A DNA stretch of 64,000 nt from Glandiceps talaboti (lineage: Eukaryota > Hemichordata > Enteropneusta > Spengelidae). The translations under genes and the position numbers were made by a program. Shown piece by piece: positions 31,245 through 44,601 of the stretch (the first letter of the stretch is position 1; every line of letters begins with the position of its first letter). The stretch lies in NCBI RefSeq assembly GCF_964340395.1, contig NC_135554.1, forward strand, positions 2,475,001-2,539,000. The letters run 5' to 3'. The notes beneath the pieces were generated by a model. That model saw nothing but the letters and a program-made list of their open reading frames with translations, did no database searches and was not told where the DNA came from.

Positions 31245-34200
31245 ATTTACAATGTAAACAAGTAATTCAGAATAACATAGTCCCCACTATGATTGGGTTT
31301 TAAGGAACTGGCAGTTTATGTTGTCATTTTCTTGATATCACTACTCTGATCACGCAACAACACTTGTGAACCTAAATCAAACAGACTTAGATATGTTGTG
31401 TCTGCTCGTTGGACATGGAACATGCCTACTCATGTTGTGTCTCCTCGTTGGACATGGGGCATGCCTACTCTTCAAGATGATGTGATGGAATAAAACATTC
31501 AACAATAGAGGATGGGTCGGGTACAGGGGGGGGGGACCTTTTCAAGCATGTCTGAGTTATGGCTTTGGACATGAAAACTGCACCAACAAAATTGCTGCCA
31601 GGCAGATTGTATCATGACGAAAATGGATATGCACAACAGACTTAGATATGTTGTGTCTGCTTGTTGAACATAGAACATGCCTACTCATGTTGTGTCTCCT
31701 CGCTGGACATGGGGCATGCCTACTCTTCAAGATGATGTGATGGAATAAAACATTCAACAATAGAGGATGGGTCGGGTACAGGGGGGGGGACCTTTTCAAG
31801 CATGTCTGAGTTATGGCTTTGGACATGAAAACTGCACCAACAAAATTGCTGCCAGGCAGATTGTATCATGACGAAAATGGATATGCACATGTATGTCATA
31901 GAACACTGTCCCAATGCCAACTTTGAATGAGATCTGTTCAAGCATGTCCGAGTTCTGGCTTTGGACATGGAAAATTCGCAAACAAAATATCTGCCAGGCA
32001 GCCATATTGGATTGTATCATGACGGAAATTGATATGCACATGTATGTCAAAGAACACTGTTCTAATACCAACTTTGAATGAGATCTGTTCAAGCATGTCT
32101 GAGTTATGGCTTTGGACATGGAAAATTCGGAAACAAAATGGCTGCCAGGCAGCCATATTGGATCGTATCACAACGAAAATGGATATGCACATGTATGTCA
32201 TAGAACACTGCCCTAATACCAACTTTGAATGAGATCTTTTCAAGCATGTCTGAGTTATGGCTTTGGACATGGAAAATTCGGAAACAAAATGGCTTGCAGG
32301 CAGCCATATTGGATCGTATCACGACAAAAATGGATATGCACATGTATATTATAGAATACTGTTCTAATACCAACTTTGAATGAGATCTGTTCAAGCATGT
32401 CTGAGTTATGGCTTTGGACATGGAAAATTCGCAAACAAAATGGCTTGCAGGCAGCCATATTGGATCGTATCATGATGAAAATTGATATGCACATGTATGT
32501 CAAAGAACAGTGTGCTAATACCACCTTTGAATGAGATCTGTTCAAGCATGTCTGAGTTATGGCTTTGGACATTTAAAATTCACAACAAAATGGCTTGCAG
32601 GCAGCCATATTGGATCGTGTCACGACAAAAATGGATATGCACATGTATGTTATAGAACACTCTTCTAATACCAACTTTGAATAAGATCTGTTCAAGCATG
32701 TCTGAGTTATGGCTTTGGACATGGAAAATTCGCAAACAAAATGGCTGCCAGGCAGCCATATTGGATTGTATCATGACTAAAATGGATATGTACATGTATG
32801 TCATAGAAAACTGTTCTAATACTAACTTTGAATGAGATCTATTCAAGCATATCTGAGTTATGGCTTTGGACATGGAAAATTCGCAAACTAAATGGCTTGC
32901 AGTCAGCCATATTGGATCGTATCATGAAAAAAATGGATATGCACATGTATGTTATAGAACACTGTTCTCATACCAACTTTGAATGAGATCTGTTCAAGCA
33001 TGTCCGAGTTACGGCCTTGGACATGGAAAATTCGCAAACAAAATGGCTTGCAGGCAGCCATATTGGATCGTATCACGACGAAAATGGATATGCACATGTA
33101 TGTCATAGAACACTGTCCTAATACCACCTTTGAATGAGATCTGTACAAGCATGTCTGAGTTATGGCTTTGGACATGGAAAATTTGCAAACAAAATGGCTG
33201 CTAGGCGGCCATATTGGATTGTATCACGACAACAATAAATATGCACATGTATGTCATAGAACACTGTCCTAATACCAACTTTGAATGAGATCTGTTCAAG
33301 CATGTCTGAGTTATGGCTTTGGACATGGAAAATTCGCAAACAAAATGGCTTGCAGGCGGCCATATTGGATCGTATCATGACAAAAATGGATATGCCCATG
33401 TATGTTATAGAATACTGTTCTAATACCAACTTTGAATGAGATCTGTTCAAGCATGTCTGAGCTATGGCTTTGGACATGGAAAATTCGAAAACAAAATAGC
33501 TTGCAGGCGGCCATATTGGATCGTATCATGACAAAGATGGATATGCCCATGTATGTTATAGAATACTGTTCTAATACCAACTTTGAATGAGATCTGTTCA
33601 AGCATGTCTGAGTTATGGCTTTGGACATGGAAAATTCGCAAACAAAATGGCTGCCAGGCAGCCATATTGGATCGTATCATGATGAAAATTGATATGCACA
33701 TGTATGTCATAGAACAATGTCCTAATACCACCTTTAGATGAGATCTGTTTAAGCTTGTCTGAGTTAAGGCTTTGGACATGGAAAAGTCGCAAACAAAATG
33801 GCTGCTAGGCGGCCATATTGGATTGTATCACAACAATGAATATGCACATGTATGTCATAGAACACTGTCCCAATACCAACTTTGAATGAGATCTGTTCAA
33901 GCATGTCCGAGTTCTGGCTTTGGACATGGAAAATTCGCAAACAAAATATCTTCCAGGCAGCCATATTGGATTGTATCATGACGAAAATTGATATGCACAT
34001 GTATGTCAAAGAACACTGTTCTAATACCAACTTTGAATGAGATCTGTTCAAGCATGTCTGAGTTATGGCTTTGGACATGGAAAATTCGCAAACAAAATGG
34101 CTGCCAGGCAGCCATATTGGATCGTATCACAACGAAAATGGATATGCACATGTATGTCATAGAACACTGCCCTAATACCAACTTTGAATGAGATCTTTTC

Positions 34201-37200
34201 AAGCATGTCTGAGTTATGGCTTTGGACATGGAAAATTCGGAAACAAAATGGCTTGCAGGCAGCCATATTGGATCGTATCACGACAAAAGTGGATATGCAC
34301 ATGTATGTTATAGAATACTGTCCTAATACCAACTTTGAATGAGATCTGTTCAAGCATGTCTGAGTTATGGCTTTGGACATGGAAAATTCGCAAACAAAAT
34401 GGCTTGCAGGCAGCCATATTGGATCGTATCATGATGAAAATTGATATGCACATGTATGTCAAAGAACAGTGTGCTAATACCACCTTTGAATGAGATCTGT
34501 TCAAGCATGTCTGAGTTATGGCTTTGGACATGGAAAATTCGGAAACAAAATGGCTTGCAGGCAGCCATATTGGATCGTATCACGACAAAAATGGATATGC
34601 ACATGTATGTTATAGAACACTCTTCTAATACCAACTTTGAATGAGATCTATTCAAGCATATCTGAGTTATGGCTTTGGACATGGAAAATTCGCAAACAAA
34701 ATGGCTTGCAGGCAGCCATATTGGATCGTATCATGAAAAAAATGGATATGTACATGTATGTTATAGAACACTGTTCTCATACCAACTTTGAATGAGATCT
34801 GTTCAAGCATGTCCGAGTTATGGCTTTGGACATGGAAAATTCGCAAACAAAATGGCTTGCAGGCAGCCATATTGGATCGTATCACGACGAAAATGGATAT
34901 GCACATGTATGTCATAGAACACTGTCCTAATACCACCTTTGAATGAGATCTGTACAAGCATGTCTGAGTTATGGCTTTGGACATGGAAAATTTGCAAACA
35001 AAATGGCTGCTAGGCGGCCATATTTCATTGTATCACGACAACAATAAATATGCACATGTATGTCATAGAACACTGTCCTAATACCAACTTTGAATGAGAT
35101 CTGTTCAAGCATGTCTGAGTTATGGCTTTGGACATGGAAAATTCACAAACAAAATGGCTGCCAGGCAGCCATATTGGATCGTATCATGATGAAAATTGAT
35201 ATGCACATGTATGTCATAGAACAATGTCCTAATACCACCTTTGAATGAGATCTGTTTAAGCATGTCTGAGTTAAGGCTTTGGACATGGAAAATTCGCAAA
35301 CAAAATGGCTGCTAGGCGGCCATATTGGATTGTATCACAACAATGAATATGCACATGTATGTCATAGAACACTGTCCCAATACCAACTTTGAATGAGATC
35401 TGTTCAAGCATGTCTGAGTTATGGCTTTGGACATGGAAAATTCGCAAACAAAATATCTTCCAGGCAGCCATATTGGATTGTATCATGACGAAAATTGATA
35501 TGCACATGTATGTCAAAGAACACTGTTCTAATACCAACTTTGAATGAGATCTGTTCAAGCATGTCTGAGTTATGGCTTTGGACATGGAAAATTTGAAAAC
35601 AAAATGGCTGCCAGGCAGCCATATTGGATCGTATCACAACGAAAATGGATATGCACATGTATGTCATAGAACACTGCCCTAATACCAACTTTGAATGAGA
35701 TCTTTTCAAGCATGTCTGAGTTATGGCTTTGGACATGGAAAATTTGCAAACAAAATGGCTTGCAGGCAGCCATATTGGATCGTATCATGAAAAAAATGGA
35801 TATGTACATGTATGTTATAGAACACTGTTCTCATACCAACTTTGAATGAGATCTGTTCAAGCATGTCCGAGTTATGGCTTTGGACATGGAAAATTCGCAA
35901 ACAAAATGGCTTGCAGGCAGCCATATTGGATCGTATCACGACGAAAATGGATATGCACATGTATGTCATAGAACACTGTCCTAATACCACCTTTGAATGA
36001 GACCTGTACAAGCATGTCTGAGTTATGGCTTTGGACATGGAAAATTTGTAAACAAAATGGCTGCTAGGCGGCCATATTGGATTGTATCACGACAACAATA
36101 AATATGCACATGTATGTCATAGAACACTGTCCTAATACCAACTTTGAATGAGATATGTTCAAGCATGTCTGAGTTATGGCTTTGGACATGGAAAATTCAC
36201 AAACAAAATGGCTGCCAGGCAGCCATATTGGATCGTATCATGATGAAAATTGATATGCACATGTATGTCATAGAACAATGTCCTAATACCACCTTTGAAT
36301 GAGATCTGTTTAAGCATGTCTGAGTTAAGGCTTTGGACATGGAAAATTCGCAAACAAAATGGCTGCTAGGTGGCCATATTGGATTGTATCACAACAATGA
36401 ATATGCACATGTATGTCATAGAACACTGTCCCAATACCAACTTTGAATGAGATCTGTTCAAGCATGTCTGAGTTATGGCTTTGGACATGGAAAATTCGCA
36501 AACAAAATATCTTCCAGGCAGCCATATTGGATTGTATTATGACGAAAATTGATATGCACATGTATGTCAAAGAACACTGTTCTAATACCAACTTTGAATG
36601 AGATCTGTTCAAGCATGTCTGAGTTATGGCTTTGGACGTGGAAAATTTGAAAACAAAATGGCTGCCAGGCAGCCATATTGGATCGTATCACAACGGAAAT
36701 GGATATGCACATGTATGTCATTGAACACTGTCCTAATACCAACTTTGAATGAGATCTGTTCAAGCATGTCGGAGTTATGGCTTTGGACATGGAAAATTCG
36801 CAAATAACATATTGGATTGTATCACGATGAAAATGGATATTCACATGTATGTCATAGAGCACTGTCCTAATACCAACTTTGAATGAGATCTGTTCAAGCA
36901 TGTCTGAGTTATGGCTTTGGACATGGAAAATTCGCAAAGAAAATGGCTGCCAGGCAGCCATATTGGATCGTATCACAACGAAAATGGATATGCACATGTA
37001 TGTCATTGAACACTGTCCTAATACCAACTTTGAATGAGATCTGTTCAAGCATGTCTGAGTTATGGCTTTGGACATGGAAAATTCGCAAACAAAATATCTT
37101 CCAGGCAGCCATATTGGATTGTATCATGACGAAAATTGATATGCACATGTATGTCAAAGAACACTGTTCTAATACCAACTTTGAATGAGATCTGTTCAAG

Positions 37201-37845
37201 CATGTCTGAGTTATGGCTTTGGACATGGAAAATTCGAAAACAAAATGGCTGCCAGGCAGCCATATTGGATCGTATCACAACGGAAATGGATATTCACATG
37301 TATGTCATAGAGCACTGTCCTAATACCAACTTTGAATGAGATCTGTTCAAGCATGTCTGAGTTATGGCTTTGGACATGGAAAATTCGCAAAGAAAATGGC
37401 TGCTAGGCAGCCATATTGGATCGTATCACAACGAAAATGGATATGCACATGTATGTCATTGAACACTGTCCTAATACCAACTTTGAATGAGATCTGTTCA
37501 AGCATGGCTGAGTTATGGCTTTGGACATGGAAATTCGCAAACAAAATGGCTGCCAGGCAGCCATATTGGATTGTATCACGATGAAAATGGATATTCACAT
37601 GTATGTCACAGAACACTGTCCTAATACCAACTTTGAATGAGATCTGTTCAAGCATGTCTGAGTTATGGCTTTAGACAGGGAAAATTTGCATACAAAATGG
37701 CTACCAGGTGGCCATATTGGATCGTATCATGAAACAAATTGACGTGCATATGTATGCAATTTTATGTTACCCCTGTACCAAGTTTGAAAAGAATCGGTCC
37801 AGGCATCTCCAATAACCGGCTGCGACGGACGGACAGATGGTAACT
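31245..37845 (+). mobile_element. Hairpin-ended element with expanded 151-bp array, copy 2
   Basis: The 5' end (ACAAGTAATTCAGAATAACA then TAGTCCCC) and the adjoining ATCACTACTCTGATCACGC part match copy 1 at 20,930-21,010. The 3' end stops within CTGCGACGGACGGACAGATG, so the terminal hairpin present in copies 1 and 3 is lost. Inside, a 250-bp direct duplication (31,384-31,880) is followed by about 39 units of 151 bp. Each unit contains a 19-bp palindrome ATGGCTGCCAGGCAGCCAT or its TTGCAGG / TGCTAGGCGGC variants. Unit order is duplicated at 1,959 bp (13 units: 31,938 to 33,897) and at 1,054 bp (7 units: 34,667 to 35,721). The approximately 105-residue minus-strand frames are by-products of the 151-bp period. 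Confidence 0.8.
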
Positions 37846-38255
37846 TTTGTTGTTCTGCTAAATAAGGAATTATATTTACACATACTAACTTTTCAAAAGG
37901 TATTGAGGTGACGACTTCAGATATTTCAGTACACTTTCATTGTCAATTCTAAGTATTTGCATATCACTTTGATAACATAACACTCTCATACTTCTACAGT
38001 TAGTAAATCTAAGAGCTGTTATCATTGAAGGATTGAAAGTTTTTTGTCAAAATTCGGTTTGAAGTGCGAAAATGAAGTTCAGCAATCTCATTGACACCAT
38101 ACCCCCTCCCCTAAATGAACGAATTTTGCTTATTGAGCTTGTGTGACATTGTCTGATCATCCCTTACAGTCTACTGTTTCATTAGCACCAGCAGGGCTCA
38201 AAATAATGGCGTTTTACTTGCCCCAGACAAGTGATTTAGCCACTTGGGCAATTAA
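37846..38255. other. Unique spacer
   Basis: AT-rich sequence, no gene or repeat recognised. Confidence 0.4.
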
Positions 38256-38257
38256 TT

Positions 38258-38800
38258 GAAAATAGCGCCACTGGCATTGTAGCACAACTGTACAGTTTTA
38301 AAAATGTTTATCCACATGCTGATCCATGCTACAACTGTAGGTATAGGTGTTCATTTGCTGAATGACTATCCAGTCACCTATCCAACTGTGTTATCTTTGC
38401 AATATACGTGATCATTTGGCTGTGGTCATGTTGCTAGACATATTTGCATACATTTTTGAATGTTCATTCACATTTTTAGCCCTTAATCACATATTACTCA
38501 TGGAATCATCATGTCATGAACAAATCTTAAACACCCCCATGAACATTCCCACCAAACTTCAGGTCAATCTGCCAAGTAGTTTTGGAGTTTTTTGACCCAA
38601 AATCACATTTCTTGACCCAAAACACACATCTTTGATGCAATCATTTGCATTTGAACAATTTTCCATCTGCATGCCCTACGTAATGTCCCCACCAAATACC
38701 AAGGCAATTGGTCAGGCAGTTTTTGACTTTAAGTCATTTACACACACACACACACACACATTTCTAAGTGGATATAGCACTACTGTGCTAAAAATGACAG
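38258..38800 (+). repeat. Dispersed repeat with (CA)n near its 3' end, copy 1
   Basis: Starts near GGCATTGTAGCACAACTGTA and ends at (CA)n followed by GGATATAGCACTACTGTGCT. The ends carry a short inverted match (TAGCACA against TGTGCTA). The body includes CTGCCAAGTAGTTTTGGAGT and GCAGTTTTTGACTTTAAGTC. A longer, internally expanded copy is at 40,018-41,440. No coding. Confidence 0.65.
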
Positions 38801-38999
38801 ATAATGTTATTTTAGCAAAATATATTGGCATTTGGTTGTTGCTAAGATCAAGAGTGTAGTCATGGTATTGTTAATTTGTGATGAACCGTGTATGAAGCCT
38901 GTTTCTTTTCTTACTAAATAGTCCTTGGACAAAAACATAACTACATTGTATATTCAGTGATGAGTTGAAGTGGTTTGATCATTTTTACTGGGCATGATA

Positions 39000-39520
39000 T
39001 GTATATTTAACAAGCGACCGGTCAGAATAGCTCCGCTTTTTTTTTATTTTTCATTTTGGTAACATGTAGAAGTGGTTCAGTTGTTCAGCTCTTCACTATG
39101 CAGTTTTGTTTTAGCGATGTAATAAAGTGGTTAGTGGTTTCATATGATGACTCACTATAAAACACATTTCACACAGAAAGTTGGTAAAATATTGTACTTA
39201 TATATTATAGTCGCCATTTTACAAAAAATCTATTGTTATGAAAATTACACAAAATCTCAGAAAAATAATGACTGGCAAATGCACAAAAAAAGGAAAACGA
39301 TTTTTGAGGTTGGCTATAAATAATTCCAGTGTTTTACAGCTTTAACCCTAGAACATTTTAATGATGAATGAAATGAACTAGGGATCTAAAATAATTTTGA
39401 GGCAATTCGAATTTCAATTTTCTAACAAATTTACCAAAAACGCCGTCCATATTTGTCAACAACAGTCAACTTGTAGTAGACATAACATCATCTGATATTT
39501 TAATTTAATAGTCTATCGAC
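39000..39520. other. Unique AT-rich spacer
   Basis: No gene, no clear repeat. Confidence 0.4.
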
Positions 39521-39524
39521 CTGC

Positions 39525-39665
39525 TTGCATGTGGTGCACATATTTTGTTAGTCCTGCTTGCATACGGAACAAGTCACCCTTCGGTGTTGAGGGCTGTGTC
39601 AGTAATATAGACCCCTGCCCATCTGCAAGCAGGGCTAGCATTCCGTATACAAGCTGGACTAAATT
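39525..39665. mobile_element. CTGCTTGCATACGG MITE, copy 2
   Basis: Three appearances of the end motif: CCTGCTTGCATGTGG at 39,525, CCTGCTTGCATACGG at 39,553, and its inverse CTGCAAGCAGGGCTAGCATT with CCGTATACAAGCTGGAC at 39,628-39,660. The arrangement suggests one copy inserted next to, or into, another. Compare 6733-6880 and 48,235-48,312. Confidence 0.5.
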
Positions 39666-40017
39666 TAGTCAAGTGTTCAAAGCTCAATGTGACATGGCAA
39701 GATACATCGTGTAAATTGGAATTGTAGACCTACTAATCTTGGCAAAAATAAATATTCTGCTAACTGAAAAGGTCTTGTCTGAAAAATTTTCAATCTCAAT
39801 GACAGAGATGCAGAGTGCCAGTGTCTTCCAACAGTACGTCATATGCGTCAAGCAAAAGGTACTAGGTCATCTATCGTCTCCTCCCTTTTGAGCTGCTAGA
39901 TTCATAGACTAAAATAAACCTTTATTAGGTAGAAGACATCTTAAAATACTATTATTAACATTTTATCATTCATTTTTGAAAATTCACAATGTTTCAACAT
40001 TTAAATAATTTTTAAAA

Positions 40018-41440
40018 AATAGTGCCAATGGCATTGTAGCACAACTGTACAGTTGTTAAAAATGTTTAACCCATATGCTGATCCATACTAGGTATAGGTG
40101 TTCATTTGCTGAATGATTATCCATACACTCATTTGTCTACTTATCCCTGTTATCTTTGCAATACATGTGATCACTTGGCTATTGCTATGGGCGTGGTCTT
40201 GTTGCTAGGCACATTTGCACACATTTTTTGAATGTGTCTGTGATATCTGCAAAATATGTGATCATTTGGCTGTTGCTATGGGCATGGTCATGTTGATAGG
40301 CATATTTGCTTACAATTTTTGAATTGTTATTCATTTGTCTATCAATTCCTATTGTTATCTTTGCAATATAAGTGATTATTTGGTTGTTGCTATGGGCGTG
40401 GTCTTGTTGCTAGGCAAATAACATACATTTTTTGATCAATTTTCTATTCATCCCCATGGTTATCTTTGTGAACTACACCACCGATTGGCTGTTGCTATGG
40501 GCACGGTCTTGTTGCTATGCAAATTTACATACATTTTTGGAATGTTCATTCAATTATCTCTTAATCTCTTATTATCTTTGCAATATATCTGATCATTTGG
40601 CTGTTGCTATGGGTGTGGTCTTGTTGCATATTTGCATACATTTTGAAATGCTTTATTCAATTGTCTTTTAATCCCAGTGGTTATCTTTGTGAAATACCTC
40701 ACCGTTTGGCTTTTGCTATGGCTGTGGTCTTGTTGCTAGGCACATTTGCAAACATATTTTGAATGCTTAAACACCCCTAAGAATGTTCCCACCAAATTTC
40801 AGACCCATCTGCCCAATAGTTTTTGAGTAAGGTTTTTGACCAAAAATTACATTTTTCGACCCAAATCACACACCGATAGTAAGATCATTTTGATTTGAAC
40901 AATTTCCCAACTAGACACCCAAGGTAATACACCCATCAAATATCATGGCAATCAGTACATGCAGGAAATTTAACCTGCCAAACACAGTATGATCATGGAG
41001 GTCTTGATATGACTATTTTTCTTTCCCCATAAAATGTGTGACTTCTTATTCTTTGTACAAACTGTTTTTTTTTTGAATGCCTAAGGATTGTGCATTTATA
41101 TGAACCTGTTTTAATCATAGTGTCTAAGATTTAATTCAGCTGTGCTAAAAACAGGCCTAGGTTGCCAAGCAACCTTAAACAGATGTTAATCAACAACAAA
41201 TGACATTTTGAAACGTCAAATGCACATTTCTGATGCAATCATTTGAACAATTTCCCAACTAGACACCCAAGGTAATGGACCCACCAAATATCATGGCAAT
41301 CGGTTCAGCGGTTTTTGACTTTAAGTTGTTTACACACACACACACACACACAGACACAAACACACACACACACACACACACACACAGACGCCGGGTGATG
41401 CCTATAGCACTACTGAACCTCCAGTTCAGTTGTGCTAAAA
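40018..41440 (+). repeat. Dispersed repeat with (CA)n tail, copy 2, internally expanded
   Basis: Same ends as 38,258-38,800 (GGCATTGTAGCACAACTGTA; tail TTTTTGACTTTAAGTTGTTT, (CA)n at 41,332-41,385, CCTATAGCACTACTG). The inside holds five to six imperfect tandem units of about 115-130 bp (40,140-40,760), each with GGCTGTTGCTATGGGCGTGG and CTTGTTGCTAGGCA. Non-autonomous, family unknown. Confidence 0.65.
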
Positions 41441-41449
41441 AGCAACAAG

Positions 41450-42055
41450 ACATCATATCGCCAGCTTTTAATGAAAAATTAAAACGAAAGTCTGGACTGC
41501 AATCTCATGACTACTTTTTTCCCATATATGGTAAGGCTCATTAGCAAAAGAACTTTCACCTCGCCTGTACTCATTTCTGCACTGCCATTACCACATCGGC
41601 AATTTTAACGTGGTGATTTTGCCACCAATATTGACCATACAAAATCAAAACTTCATAAATGAACCACAAAGTACTTTCCCTTTCAAAATGGGGTAATTTT
41701 AGAATGAGTATTATCGTTTTTATTGATGACTGACTCTGTTAAAAATCATCCCCAATTCAACTTCATGACTTTGTCAATCGAGAGCATACATATCTACTGG
41801 AATGAACCATTCTGTAGAAGGGGTGCAGAATTTGGATTTGAAGTCTGCAACCCTGTTTTGAACAGACACTTTGCACATAATGCTTAGAATCAAGACTATA
41901 GCACATATTACATTGCTTGTTTGACGTCAATGGTGACTTTTGAAAAGTGGAAGTTTAGTTAAAGTCTCCTGGACTGGCGTCGGTCACAATGCTCATTAAC
42001 ATATTAGTTTTTTTTTACATTACAAAAAAAATCATCAAAAATAGAAAAGAAGATG
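41450..42055. other. Spacer, no gene seen
   Basis: AT-rich, no open frame with protein-like features, no clear repeats. Confidence 0.4.
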
Positions 42056-42064
42056 TGCTGACTT

Positions 42065-42345
42065 GAAATTAACAAATCTGAGTAAGCTACCCTCTGCGCA
42101 TCGACACACCAGATATTAAAGCAATCTGATGAGGAGTATTTGAGATGATGAAAATATTAATTGTAAAAATTGTAAAAAATTGAAAATGGCACAGATCAAC
42201 TTGGCATGAACAAATCTGAATAGCCTCCCCCAAGGAACATGCACACCAAGCATTCTGACTCACTTTCGGAGAAGATGATGAAAATAAAAAGAAGTTGACA
42301 GACAGACCATGATCACTTATACCTCTATACCTACATATGTATACC
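42065..42345 (+). repeat. Two diverged copies of a ~100-bp unit
   Basis: AACAAATCTGAGTAAGCTACCC..TGAGGAGTATTTGAGATGATG at 42,070-42,155 and AACAAATCTGAATAGCCTCC..TTTCGGAGAAGATGATGAAA at 42,208-42,290. The unit then runs into a GACAGAC tail and a CCTATACC tract. An old dispersed repeat. Confidence 0.5.
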
Positions 42346-42729
42346 AACCTATACCTAAAGCTTACGCTGTCAGCGAAAAATTAACAAGAATTTGAATTTG
42401 CTTGCATGGTTCCCTGTGGCAATTTATGTGTGCACAATACAGTGCCTGCGTGTCTCTAGGGGTTTGGAATTGTTATTATTGTAATGAACAGTGTGTGAAG
42501 CCTCTTTCTTATCTATCTAAATAGTTCTTGGACATTGAACATAAATAATAACACATGCCAACAAGCAAAATATCACAATTTAGTGCCTGCAAAAAGATTT
42601 GTACTCTTACAAAAAAATTTATGCCAAAGCCAAAGGTGATTTTAGCTGGATTTATTTATCGTACAGTGCTATAATTTGCCTGGATATCTTAGATTGAATG
42701 TAAATGGCCATGCAGTAATCAGTAAGATT

Positions 42730-42939
42730 TTACAGGACATTTCGCTAGACATGCAAGGTTAGACTATATCTTCTTTAAATTTTACAGAACATTTCGCTAG
42801 ACTTGCAAGATTAGACTATATCTTCTGTAAATTTTACAGGACATTTTGCAAGACTTGCAAGGTTAGACTATATCTTCTGGAAATTGTACAGGACATTTCA
42901 CTAGATTTGCAAGGTTAGACTATATCTTCTGTAAATGCT
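42730..42939 (+). repeat. 52-bp tandem repeat, four units
   Basis: Unit begins TTTACAGGACATTTCGCTAG, continues ACTTGCAAGGTTAGACTATA and ends TCTTCTGTAAAT. Four copies with a few substitutions each. Confidence 0.88.
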
Positions 42940-42944
42940 ATACC

Positions 42945-44015
42945 ATGTCAAGTACTGTTGACTTTGCTTGGAAATTCCTACATCCTTGATGCTATGATCT
43001 GCTGTGATCTATAATTACTAGTCAGAAATTACACATTACATCCCCCCCACCCCCACTGCTCATTCCATTTTGGGTGTTGTCTGTTAGACAGATAACACAA
43101 CTTCACATGTATCTGAGTATTTATGTTGTTGTCAATTATTTTGTGATAGATGCAACAATACATAAATCAAAAATACACATCCCTAGTTTTCATTTTCAAC
43201 AAAATTAAGATGAAAGATTTCATAAAGCAAATATCAACTTAGTAGCGGTTTCACTACGTCACTCTCAGTCCTCCACTAGAACTGCTACAGATCAATCATG
43301 TGTAAGCTCCTATAAAAAATCTGTCCAGGATCCTGTTCAAACTGTCTTTTTGTAGGCAATATCACCCACCTCTTTGAAAGTCAAGCATATCCTATGTCTT
43401 AGTCTACTGGTATAAATGTGTCGCTCTCGATCACATTAATGCTTCCTCAATGTTATTTTCAAGTGGAAATCGTACTATATTCTCAACGTTACAGCTAAAT
43501 TTTCAAATTCGGTGGACATGTTGACTAATACTGTGCATGCTCCATGTACTAGAACAATGTTGTAATGGTTGCCGAGGACTCCAAACCACTACTGAGTACT
43601 TATTGCCGTTTTGAATCAAATATGGGTATATTCGAGTACTTACTGTGAATTTTGCAATTGCAACAATAGCTGAAGTTAATGATTGACTGTTTTTATGAGA
43701 AAATCATGGAGATAATTGCCAAGAGATTTTAGACTGGCCTTGTTTAATAATAGAATTGTAGCTTTGTTTTCTTTGCAAACCCCATAAGAAACAAAAACTA
43801 AAAATGAAACTTGTTGAGTCACACAAAATAAAACATAAAAAAAGAATTTAAAAAGTATTGTAAATAAAAACAAAGCTACAATTATTGCAGCTAAGACCAA
43901 CCCCTAACAAAGAAATGGTATGTGCCATAGTGGTCTTTCATGATCTTATCTTATTACTATAAAGCAGGTATCTCTTTTTGCCCGTTAAAATACTTGTGTA
44001 TCTTACCAAGCTTCT
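42945..44015. other. Spacer, no gene seen
   Basis: AT-rich unique sequence; one C-rich stretch at 43,042-43,055. No supported gene. Confidence 0.4.
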
Positions 44016-44027
44016 GTGATTATGGCT

Positions 44028-44140
44028 GGGTTTGTCCTAGTTTCACAACAGGTGGCGGAAGTATACATAATAATTACAGGAGTAGTCATTCACTTGAAGT
44101 CGCAAGTCAGCAGACAACTTCCAAGAGTGCTCCAATCAAC
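44028..44140 (-). pseudogene. Degenerate copy of the 45.7-kb exon
   Basis: GGGTTTGTCCTAGTTTCACA and AGCAGACAACTTCCAAGA recur in the same order as in 45,684-45,781, with indels between. On the minus strand the frame of the 45.7-kb exon is broken here. It represents an older duplication of the same segment. Confidence 0.45.
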
Positions 44141-44601
44141 ACAGACAACGGGCAATTTATTTAGTTTACATCCAACTATTATAACTTCAACAGGAAAAAC
44201 AGCAAATATGGCAAAACTATTTGAAAACAGAAATTGGAAATTCAGAGATTGCAATCACTAATTCTTTAATAGGACCTCAAAAAATTAATCTCTGAATAAG
44301 TAGGCAAATAATATAATTTCTAAGACAATAGATGGACTTCAGGGGAGCTGCCTTACTGTTCAGCAAAGCAGGTACTGGGTAAACTATCAATGAATGTTTA
44401 CCAACTACAAAATTTGCTGTAAAAATAAACAATGTACTACCCCAGTATTAAACATTATAACACACTGCATACTCAACTCTCGGTCGTGATTGGTCAATGC
44501 TACATCACATGTTATGGACCATTCTCACGCTGTTCTACGATAAATGATGTAGCAGGCACTATTTAATGGAACTAGTCCCTAGCTCCATTGATTAGTGACT
44601 C

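Noticed and set aside
21279-37655. Many related frames of about 100 residues in the 151-bp repeats
   Set aside because: 151 is not a multiple of three, so the frame changes with every unit. The frames end regularly at the same repeat position, as expected for non-coding tandem DNA.
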